Below, in pieces: positions 1-5,115 of a DNA stretch of 5,598 bases; positions within the stretch are counted from its first letter, which is position 1, and each line of letters opens with the position of its first letter. The translations under genes and the position numbers were made by a program. Under the pieces are notes generated by a model. That model searched no databases, was not told the DNA's origin, and saw only the letters and a list, made by a program, of their open reading frames with translations. Source of the DNA: an uncultured Propionibacteriaceae bacterium (GTDB lineage: Bacteria; Actinomycetota; Actinomycetes; Propionibacteriales; Propionibacteriaceae); assembly GCA_936941515.1 (NCBI GenBank), contig CAKZJI010000107.1, forward strand, positions 1-5,598. Reading direction: 5' to 3'.

Positions 1-350
1 CGGCGCGCGCACGTCCGTCCAGGAGAGGTTGAGCTTGGCCCGGTCGCGGGTCGCCTTGGCGCCGGCGACCTCGGCCTCCGCCTGCTTCTTCGCGGCGAAG
101 GCGGCGTCGTACTGGGCCTGGCTCGCGGTCGCCCGCGAGAGCAGCGTCTCCAGGCGCTCGGCCTGCTGGCTCGCCAGGACCAGGGCGGCCTCGGTGCGGG
201 CGAGGGCCGCCTCGGCGCTGGCGAGCTCGACCTCGTAGGGCGCCGGGTCGATCTTGTAGAGGATGTCGCCTTCCTTGACCGTCGAACCCTGCTCGAACAG
301 CCGCCGCACGACGAGGCCGGAGACGCGGGCCCGCACCTCGGCGATGCGAC
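1..350 (-). other. Probable foreign segment: proteobacterial RND adaptor fragment
   Basis: Read on the minus strand this stretch encodes only adaptor-type sequence: half of a lipoyl domain, the coiled-coil hairpin and the start of the second lipoyl half. Its GC is very high (48 of 60 bases at 181-240). The protein style is that of alphaproteobacterial efflux adaptors, perhaps Methylobacterium-like, which is a memory-based guess. Nothing to the right of ~400 belongs with a Gram-negative tripartite pump. The exact join lies somewhere in 334-395. Confidence 0.6.
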
Positions 351-495
351 GGGCGCGCTCGGCAGAGGTGCCTGCGATGGGCCACACCTCGGCGAGGGAC
401 TCCAGGGCGGTCAGCATCCTGACCGGGCGGATGCTGCTGCCCGATGCGCCGTCGCGGTCGAGCGGCAGAGGATGGTGGTAGATGACGCGGGCCAT
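1..495 (-). CDS. Chimeric partial ORF: glycosyltransferase N-terminus joined to RND-efflux adaptor (HlyD/AcrA-like) segment
   Basis: The frame starts at ATG 495-493 with GAGGTG just upstream (498-503) and stays open to the window edge (165 codons). Residues 1 to ~49 (MARVIYHHPLPLD..., then SGSSIRPVRML and TSAERAR) resemble the N-terminus of actinobacterial GT4-type capsule glycosyltransferases, which transfer sugars to a lipid carrier at the cytoplasmic membrane face. From about residue 51 the sequence changes to an RND periplasmic adaptor: EVRARVSG, GSTVKEGDILYKIDPAPYEV (first lipoyl half, 70-89), an Ala/Glu-rich hairpin (~90-150) and the returning strand LNLSWTDVRAP (155-165). Such adaptors bridge an inner-membrane pump and TolC in Gram-negative bacteria and need a signal peptide or lipobox; neither is present. 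Family resemblance is recalled, not searched. I infer a chimeric joint (assembly, library or recombination) rather than a working fusion. The glycosyltransferase start would fit the Wzz and polymerase genes nearby. Confidence 0.75.
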   Translation of the reverse strand, partial: MARVIYHHPLPLDRDGASGSSIRPVRMLTALESLAEVWPIAGTSAERARRIAEVRARVSGLVVRRLFEQGSTVKEGDILYKIDPAPYEVELASAEAALARTEAALVLASQQAERLETLLSRATASQAQYDAAFAAKKQAEAEVAGAKATRDRAKLNLSWTDVRAP

Positions 496-525
496 GGCAC
501 CTCAGGAGACTAGGGGTCGGGGCGT

Positions 526-536
526 GGCATAGCTTA
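526..536 (-). promoter_or_regulatory. Possible promoter of the glycosyltransferase gene
   Basis: In the 69-base divergent gap between the minus-strand start at 495 and the plus-strand start at 565, the minus strand reads TAAGCT (536-531), a passable -10 hexamer. It would give a ~30-base leader holding the GAGGTG ribosome site at 503-498. No good -35 is visible, so this is weak. Confidence 0.25.
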
Positions 537-552
537 GCCGCGGGTCGCCGTC

Positions 553-564
553 TACGATGTCCCT
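553..564 (+). promoter_or_regulatory. Putative -10 element for a leaderless Wzz-like transcript
   Basis: TACGAT at 553-558 matches the TANNNT pattern of actinobacterial -10 boxes and is followed by exactly six bases before the GTG at 565. Transcription would then begin at the start codon itself. No Shine-Dalgarno sequence precedes the GTG, which agrees with a leaderless message. The -35 position (about 530-535) is not close to consensus. Confidence 0.5.
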
Positions 565-1206
565 GTGACAGAGCGTGAATCTGAGACCACCATCATCGAC
601 CTGCGAGGTTACGTCGGCCGGTTGCTGCGCCATGCGCTTCCCGCGCTCGTGACGCCGGCCATCCTGGTGATAGCCGGACTGGTGTGGACGTTCACCGCGC
701 CGTACAGCTACGAGTCGCAGGTGGCGCTGGTGCCGAATGTGCCGGCGGTGACGTCGGAGGCGGAGGCAACCCAGCAGTCAGCTCTGGTGGAGCCGCTGGT
801 GGCCTCGGACCTGACCGTCGCGAAAACCAATCCCGACGTGTTCCAGGAGGTGCTGAAGAAGCATCCCGACCTGGATCACGCCTCCCTGCGCACCAGCGTC
901 GAGATCAAGCAGGCTGGCGCGCTGACGCTGGTCTTCAAGGCGAAGGGCAACACCCCGCAAGAGGCAGCTCAGCTCGCAGAGGACTACACGTCGGCATTCA
1001 TACGGGTCGCCGACGCGACGAAGAGGGACTACCAGCCGCCGCTGTCGTTCACGTATACGGCAGCGACTCCCGCCGACCCGGCGATGGTCGATCAGCAGTC
1101 GGGCAGGCTGCCGCGGATCATCATCACCGTGGCCGTGGCCGCGCTCGGCTGGGTCATCACGGCTGCTGCGCTGGATGCCAGGGCCCAGCGTCGCCTCACG
1201 TCCTAG
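565..1206 (+). CDS. Wzz/YveK-type polysaccharide chain-length determinant protein
   Basis: The 213-residue product has the plan of a polysaccharide co-polymerase. A short cytoplasmic N-terminus (IIDLRGYVGRLLR, ~10-22) leads into a first membrane helix (~25-45), then an extracytoplasmic domain (~46-183) and a Pro-containing run into a second helix (~184-204) with a short basic tail. Wzz proteins set the length of chains made by Wzy-type polymerases; in Gram-positive bacteria the two-helix form often works with a separate BY-kinase. No kinase domain or Walker motif is fused here, and none is in the window. The start is GTG 565: it has no ribosome site but sits six bases after TACGAT, and the Wzz N-terminal signature begins just after it. 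The 3' end overlaps the convergent polymerase gene by 11 bases. Family assignment rests on topology and the N-terminal pattern; the precise substrate is unknown. Confidence 0.75.
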   Translation: MTERESETTIIDLRGYVGRLLRHALPALVTPAILVIAGLVWTFTAPYSYESQVALVPNVPAVTSEAEATQQSALVEPLVASDLTVAKTNPDVFQEVLKKHPDLDHASLRTSVEIKQAGALTLVFKAKGNTPQEAAQLAEDYTSAFIRVADATKRDYQPPLSFTYTAATPADPAMVDQQSGRLPRIIITVAVAALGWVITAAALDARAQRRLTS

Positions 1207-2425
1207 CTGCCTCGCGTGTCGCGGGGTCGAAGGTGGCAATCGCCGCGATCATCAGCAGCTGCGGGTACATGTAGTGCAGGATGACGCTGGGGGTGACGCC
1301 CAGCAGTGGCATCGCGAGGGAGGTCGTCACAGCCGCCATCGCATACCAGCTGGCCCCGGTGCGGTTGCGCACCGCCTGCCATGCGATGTAGCACCAGCAG
1401 GTCGTGAAGCCGACGAAGCCGAAAACGCCTCCCCACAGGAAAGTCTCAGCAATGATGTTGTGGGGATTAACCAGGGCCGCATCCAGGATGCCCCGGGCGT
1501 AGCGGTCAAGCTGCTCGGGGGAGCCGAAGCCGAACAGGAGCACGGACGGGTCCACCGTCGCCAGATGCCAGAGCCTGCCCAGGATGAGTGCCCGCTCGTC
1601 GGTGTCCTCGTCCTGGACGAAGGCGGTCTGGGACAGCACCAGCGCTCCCGTGATGACCACGGCAAAGAAGCTCGTCAGAAGCCAGGCGGGCACTGATGTG
1701 ATGTCGCGTCGCCGCTGGGTGAGAATCACCAGGATCGCAAGGCCGGCAGCCAAACCCACCAGCGCCCCACGCGATCCCATGTGGAGGACCCACGCGGCCA
1801 TGGCCAGCACCGCGACGACTCGCCACACCTGCACGACGACACTGCCCGGCTTCACCAGGAACCGCGCGGCCAGGAACAGCGACAGCACCACCAACGCCAC
1901 GGAGAAGTCGTTGTAGTTGGGATACATGGATGTGGTCCAGAAACGGTTCGCATCCACCCATGAGGCAACCACGGAGTTCGGGTAGCGGATGAACAGCAGC
2001 TTGTAGTTGGTGATCACCTCGGCGACGCCGATCAGCGCCAGCACAACCAGCCCGGCTTGGAGGCTGCGCATCAGCCAGCGGGCGCCATCCTGACCATCGC
2101 TTCCCCGCAACACCACGAGCGCGAAGAACACCAGCGCCAGGGAGACGATGAAGTAGCTGCGGTCCTGCAGGGCCTCATAGCGAAGCATCGCGATGAACGA
2201 CGGCACGAGCATGAGCGCCATCCACAGCCACACCGTCCACTCGCCACGATGTCCCCGCAGCCGGATGCCGTTCAGCAGAAGCGCTATCGGCGGCAGAAGC
2301 ACCGCGATGACGGTGTTCCCGGGCACCTGGACGATGACGGCCAACACCGCGATGACCAGCAGCACGAAGCCGTATCGCCGACCATGGGGCAGGGTGGGCA
2401 GGTTGAGCGACATGTCGCCCATCAT
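1196..2425 (-). CDS. O-antigen ligase/Wzy-like polysaccharide polymerase, multi-pass membrane protein
   Basis: The product (409 residues from 2425) is almost entirely hydrophobic helices, about ten to twelve, from residue ~19 to ~398. Features of the Wzy_C/O-antigen ligase superfamily are visible: SRG followed by a Gly/Ala-rich helix (218-229), a large outer loop with the GFG turn (299-301), and NPHN (320-323) with a Glu at 327. In this family the Arg and His residues of these regions are needed for glycan transfer from a lipid carrier. The likely role is joining or polymerising repeat units of a capsule or exopolysaccharide on the outer membrane face. The frame is open back to an ATG at 2581, but GGAGG at 2435-2431 precedes the ATGATG pair at 2425/2422 by 5 and 8 bases, and the longer start would run into the divergent ATPase gene. 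The upstream extension is hydrophilic and unlike the family. Ligase versus polymerase cannot be settled from sequence; Wzy is likelier in a Gram-positive host. Confidence 0.82.
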   Translation of the reverse strand: MMGDMSLNLPTLPHGRRYGFVLLVIAVLAVIVQVPGNTVIAVLLPPIALLLNGIRLRGHRGEWTVWLWMALMLVPSFIAMLRYEALQDRSYFIVSLALVFFALVVLRGSDGQDGARWLMRSLQAGLVVLALIGVAEVITNYKLLFIRYPNSVVASWVDANRFWTTSMYPNYNDFSVALVVLSLFLAARFLVKPGSVVVQVWRVVAVLAMAAWVLHMGSRGALVGLAAGLAILVILTQRRRDITSVPAWLLTSFFAVVITGALVLSQTAFVQDEDTDERALILGRLWHLATVDPSVLLFGFGSPEQLDRYARGILDAALVNPHNIIAETFLWGGVFGFVGFTTCWCYIAWQAVRNRTGASWYAMAAVTTSLAMPLLGVTPSVILHYMYPQLLMIAAIATFDPATREAART

Positions 2426-2435
2426 CTCATCCTCC
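2426..2435 (-). promoter_or_regulatory. Ribosome binding site that decides the polymerase start
   Basis: Minus strand GGAGG (2435-2431) is a perfect Shine-Dalgarno core, five bases before ATG 2425 and eight before ATG 2422. It argues against the upstream in-frame starts at 2491, 2551 and 2581. Confidence 0.7.
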
Positions 2436-2519
2436 GCGACGGCAGGAAACGACCAGCGTCGGGCGATCCCGCAGTCCTGGCCCAGACTCATCACCAGACC
2501 AGCCTCACTCCGTCCGGCT

Positions 2520-2534
2520 TCGGAGGGGCTCCGA
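2520..2534. repeat. Short inverted repeat in the divergent intergenic region
   Basis: TCGGAG-GGG-CTCCGA forms a perfect six-base-pair palindrome with a three-base centre. It sits immediately upstream of the proposed -10 box (2538) of the ATPase gene, where a repressor would act. It is short, so chance in GC-rich DNA is a real alternative. Confidence 0.35.
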
Positions 2535-2537
2535 GGA

Positions 2538-2549
2538 TAGTCTTGGTGC
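2538..2549 (+). promoter_or_regulatory. Putative -10 element for a leaderless ATPase/TOPRIM transcript
   Basis: TAGTCT at 2538-2543 is followed by exactly six bases and the ATG at 2550, the same geometry as at 553-565. The nearest purine-rich stretch (GAGG, 2533-2536) is 13 bases from the ATG, too far to serve as a normal ribosome site. No convincing -35 is visible. Confidence 0.45.
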
Positions 2550-3902
2550 ATGCTTACCCGCTTAGAGGTGGATGGTTTCAAGAACCTGTTGGGATTGGAT
2601 GTGTACTTCGGTCCCTACACCTGCATCGCCGGACCGAACTCAGTGGGCAAGTCAAACGTGTTTGACGTCATCGAGTTCCTGTCGCTCCTGGCAGATCATC
2701 CATTCATGGAGGCTGTCAAAAGGCTGCGCAGCAGCGGGGACAAGGTCATCGAACCCGCCTCGCTGTTCTGGAACAATGCTGAGGATGATGACTCCCCGGT
2801 GATGTCTCTGGGAGTCGAGATGATCGTGCCGGACAAGGTGACCGACGACTTCGGCCGTCCAGCCGAACCAACAACCACCTTCCTGCGTTACGACTTGAGG
2901 CTGCGCTATCTGCTCCCCGAGTCGGGTTTTCCCCAGACCGGCCGAATTGTGCTGGAGCACGAGAGCCTGACACACATCAACCTCGGGGCAGCTCACCGGC
3001 ATCTCCCCTGGTCGCACAGCAAGAAGAACTTCCGAGATGCCGTGGTCCATGGCCGCCGTTCCGGCGCAGCTTACATATCGACCTCCGTCGAGGAGGACGG
3101 TGAGGTGCTGATCGCAGTGCATCAGGACGGTGGAAGTCGGGGCAAGCCACGGCCCTCCCCCGCCGCTCGGACTCCACGAACGATCGTGTCCACCACCACC
3201 ACAGCAGATGACCAGACGATCCTCGCGGCACGTCGGGAGATGCAGCAGTGGCGGATGTTGGCCCTGGAGCCATCGGCCATGAGGAATCCGGACAGTTCCG
3301 GGGTGGACCCTCATCCCACCGCCTCGGGAGCTCATCTTGCTGCGACCCTCTATCGGATGGCCCGTGACCACGGCCCAGACATCTACTCAGAGGTTGCTGC
3401 CGAGGCCTCAGCCCTGATCGATATCCGAGAGCTCGTCGTGGATTACGATCAGCGCCGCGACAGCCTCACACTGCTCGCCAGGATCGGAACCGGCCCATTG
3501 CTGCCCGCCAGTTCCCTGTCTGACGGCACCCTGCGTTTCCTGGCACTGTGCATTATGCGTGCAGATGACTCCATCGGAGGTCTGCTGTGTATGGAGGAGC
3601 CGGAGAACGGCATCCATCCGGGAAGGATCGAGACGATGGTGGACCTCGTCCAGAGCCTGGGCGTGGACCCTCCACCCCTCCCGGCACGGGGAACCCTATG
3701 CGACAGATCATGGTCAACACTCATTCCCCACTGCTTGTCCAACATCAGGACAAGCAGAATCTGCTGGCCGCCGTCCCGGCAAAGGTCCGTCGAGGCAAGA
3801 GCATCGCAACCACCATGCGCCTGCTGCCCCTTCCCGGAACCTGGAGAGCCTCATGGCAGGACACCAAGACGGTGGCCAGGTCCTCCCTGTCTGACTACCT
3901 GA
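2550..3902 (+). CDS. AAA_21/OLD-like ATPase of a probable two-gene defence system; C-terminus frameshifted
   Basis: This is an SMC/ABC-like ATPase of the kind that drives OLD-family defence systems. The first strand and Walker A are intact: MLTRLEVDGFKNL, then GPNSVGKSN (28-36; K34, S35). An insertion-rich middle part (~75-300) includes the LEPSAMR stretch. The ABC-type signature LSDGT lies at 323-327, followed by Walker B with LLCMEEPENGIHP (345-357; E349/E350). Reading is sound to about V372-D373-P374 (3663-3671). The frame then yields Pro/Arg/Cys-rich sequence up to a stop at 3902, unlike any ATPase. The true C-terminus is in the -1 frame (see 3668-3946). One extra C at 3668-3670 would restore a 465-residue protein ending one base into the next gene. 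As written, the protein lacks the H-loop and final strands and is probably inactive, unless the deletion is a sequencing error. The partner TOPRIM gene follows directly and is intact, which favours a recent mutation or an error. Start: ATG 2550, apparently leaderless. Confidence 0.85.
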   Translation: MLTRLEVDGFKNLLGLDVYFGPYTCIAGPNSVGKSNVFDVIEFLSLLADHPFMEAVKRLRSSGDKVIEPASLFWNNAEDDDSPVMSLGVEMIVPDKVTDDFGRPAEPTTTFLRYDLRLRYLLPESGFPQTGRIVLEHESLTHINLGAAHRHLPWSHSKKNFRDAVVHGRRSGAAYISTSVEEDGEVLIAVHQDGGSRGKPRPSPAARTPRTIVSTTTTADDQTILAARREMQQWRMLALEPSAMRNPDSSGVDPHPTASGAHLAATLYRMARDHGPDIYSEVAAEASALIDIRELVVDYDQRRDSLTLLARIGTGPLLPASSLSDGTLRFLALCIMRADDSIGGLLCMEEPENGIHPGRIETMVDLVQSLGVDPPPLPARGTLCDRSWSTLIPHCLSNIRTSRICWPPSRQRSVEARASQPPCACCPFPEPGEPHGRTPRRWPGPPCLTT

Positions 3903-3946
3903 CAGAGCCGCCGACATCTCTGCTATCCATCGAAGGCCTGGCGTGA
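3668..3946 (+). pseudogene. Displaced C-terminal segment of the ATPase (THSP/H-loop part, -1 frame)
   Basis: In the -1 frame relative to the ATPase the DNA reads TPPGTGNPMRQIMVNTHSPL and continues to ...LSIEGLA before TGA 3944-3946. RQIMVNTHSP (THSP at 3719-3730) is the conserved strand and switch-histidine motif that follows Walker B in AAA_21/OLD ATPases, at the expected distance. The join VDP|STPPGTGNP becomes seamless if the CCC at 3668-3670 had one more C. The segment has no start codon or ribosome site of its own in a sensible place, so it is a continuation, not a separate gene. Confidence 0.85.
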
Positions 3947-4593
3947 TGAGCGTCGTCATCAATTTTGTGTTGATGTGCGAGGGACCGTCAGACCGGAGCC
4001 TGGCACTCCACCTGGAGACTCTTCTGGTGGAGGCTGGGGCTTCTGAGGCCATTGGAACAACCGACATCACAAAGGGAGTGCTCGCCGAAAGGATGCATCG
4101 CCTTCTCAGTGAGCAATCAGACATAGATCTGCTCTTCATCCATAGAGATGCCGACGCCCCGACTCCGGACAGACGAGCAGATGAGATCCGAAAGGCCGTT
4201 GAAAACGTGGCTCTACAGATACCCCACGTCCCGGTCATACCTGTGCAGGAAACAGAGGCATGGCTGTTGGTGGATGAGGACGCCATCCGTGCTGTGGCCG
4301 GACGACCACGAGGGCGTGCAGAGCTGGGGCTTCCGAGACTGCAGTCCATTGAGCGGACATCCAACCCGAAGGAGATCCTGCAGCAGGCCCTCGTCGCTGC
4401 CTGTGAGCAGTCGGGAAGGCGCCTGGCGCAGGAGAGGAGGCGGTTCTCAGGAAAACGTGAGGTGTTGCTGCAACGGCTGGACACGCGCGGCCCCGTCCGG
4501 GGGCTGAGGTCATGGCAACGCCTTGAGGAAGACGTCGAGAGCGCCCTCAAGCAGCTGTCGGACCGACGAACGTCCTTGTCGGATCATCCATGA
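3943..4593 (+). CDS. TOPRIM/DUF4276-like protein, putative nuclease effector paired with the ATPase
   Basis: The 216-residue product shows the acidic layout of a TOPRIM-type fold: VLMCEGPSD on the first strand (Glu at ~13, Asp at ~17), LLFIHRDAD (Asp at ~69 and ~71) and PVIPVQETEAWLLVDEDAI (Glu at ~103 and ~105). The E...DxD pattern binds metal ions in TOPRIM enzymes, and the ETEAWLL stretch recalls DUF4276. A basic, helical C-terminal part (~155-205) follows. In OLD, PARIS (AriA/AriB) and RloAB-like systems a TOPRIM or DUF4276-like protein is the effector controlled by an AAA ATPase; I infer the same here. Either GTG 3943 or ATG 3946 could start it. GAAGG at 3932-3936 suits GTG 3943 slightly better (six bases), and both overlap the ATPase stop TGA 3944-3946, indicating translational coupling. 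Base composition is lower in GC than in the flanks. Nuclease activity is inference. Confidence 0.75.
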   Translation: MMSVVINFVLMCEGPSDRSLALHLETLLVEAGASEAIGTTDITKGVLAERMHRLLSEQSDIDLLFIHRDADAPTPDRRADEIRKAVENVALQIPHVPVIPVQETEAWLLVDEDAIRAVAGRPRGRAELGLPRLQSIERTSNPKEILQQALVAACEQSGRRLAQERRRFSGKREVLLQRLDTRGPVRGLRSWQRLEEDVESALKQLSDRRTSLSDHP

Positions 4594-4605
4594 TGGGCAC
4601 TTCAA

Positions 4606-4641
4606 CTGAAAAGGAACACTTTCGCCTGGCAGACTGCGACT
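4606..4641 (+). promoter_or_regulatory. Possible promoter for the membrane-protein pair
   Basis: The 48-base gap after the TOPRIM gene holds CTGAAA (4606-4611), an 18-base spacer, and CAGACT (4630-4635), then exactly six bases before ATG 4642. This repeats the -10-to-start distance seen at 565 and 2550. AAGGAA (4611-4616) is too distant to be the ribosome site for 4642. Readthrough from the upstream operon is equally possible, since no terminator hairpin is seen. Confidence 0.3.
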
Positions 4642-5115
4642 ATGCAGGATTGGAACTGGACCGTCACCGGCATCACCTTGGGGGGATGCGCCGCGTGTGC
4701 CCTGTCCGGCCTGGGCATAGGCTGGGCCGCCACCCAGCAGCCGGGGGTCTTCCTGACGCTCTTGCTCACCTGGGTCAGCGTGGTGGTCTATGTGTGCGCG
4801 CTGGTGGCCGCCCTCGTCGTCACCAGCCATGAGCTACGTGAGCGCACCCGGGGCAAAGCCCTCAGGGACCTGGCCCAGGCCCGTCCGGAACGTCCCCTGT
4901 CCCAGCGGATCGGCATCGCGGTAGGCGGCATCGCAGCCTGTTCGCTTCCGTTCGTGATCTTCTGCGGAGGGTTGCTCGGTGATCCTGCCGACTTGGCGGA
5001 CTGGGCCATCACCACCGCCATGAGCTACGTGGCCATCGTCCCGCCGGCCTCATTTGTCCTCAGCTACCACCAGCGAGGCCTCTTCACCGATCTGGCCGAC
5101 AGAGAGAACCGATGA
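4642..5115 (+). CDS. Small four-helix membrane protein, first of a tandem paralogous pair
   Basis: I do not recognise this 157-residue protein. It has four predicted membrane segments: ~10-31, ~35-60, ~89-111 and ~120-141. A basic, hydrophilic stretch (~63-88, HELRERTRGKALRDL) lies between helices 2 and 3, so the likely topology puts both ends and that linker in the cytoplasm. Recognisable marks are LGGC (13-16), GIGW (25-28), RPLSQRI (84-90), GLLGDP (110-115), W121 and YH (142-143). All of these recur in the next gene. No catalytic motif, cofactor site or signal peptide is evident. It could form a homo- or heteromeric complex with its neighbour. It lies 48 bases behind the TOPRIM gene and overlaps the next start by the four bases ATGA. 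Confidence 0.75.
   Translation: MQDWNWTVTGITLGGCAACALSGLGIGWAATQQPGVFLTLLLTWVSVVVYVCALVAALVVTSHELRERTRGKALRDLAQARPERPLSQRIGIAVGGIAACSLPFVIFCGGLLGDPADLADWAITTAMSYVAIVPPASFVLSYHQRGLFTDLADRENR

Noticed and set aside
29..481. Two small plus-strand frames (29-238 and 263-481)
   Set aside because: Both are Ala/Ser/Arg-rich antisense readings of the minus-strand chimeric frame, which has clear domain content.
2426..2581. Longer N-terminus of the polymerase starting at 2581, 2551 or 2491
   Set aside because: The extra residues are hydrophilic and unlike the family, they would overlap the divergent ATPase gene or its promoter, and a perfect GGAGG sits just before 2425.
2057..2665. 202-codon plus-strand frame across the polymerase start
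   Set aside because: It is His/Gln/Arg-rich, antisense to membrane-helix codons, and runs through the divergent promoter region into the ATPase in the wrong frame.
2652..3371. 239-codon minus-strand frame opposite the ATPase
   Set aside because: It has no recognisable motifs and covers the well-supported ATPase coding region; it is a shadow of codon bias.
3660..3700. Programmed -1 ribosomal frameshift in the ATPase
   Set aside because: No X XXY YYZ slippery heptamer lies in the zero frame here (the sequence reads GTG GAC CCT CCA), and this ATPase family is not known to use frameshifting. A lost C explains the data more simply.
3714..4550. 278-codon open frame on the minus strand opposite the TOPRIM gene
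   Set aside because: It is Ser/Arg-rich with no domain pattern and lies antisense to a gene with clear motifs; long antisense frames are expected in GC-rich DNA.
2550..4593. Gabija, Septu or retron system
   Set aside because: There is no helicase (Gabija GajB), no HNH protein (Septu PtuB), no reverse transcriptase and no visible msr/msd RNA. The TOPRIM is a separate gene rather than fused to the ATPase as in OLD and GajA.
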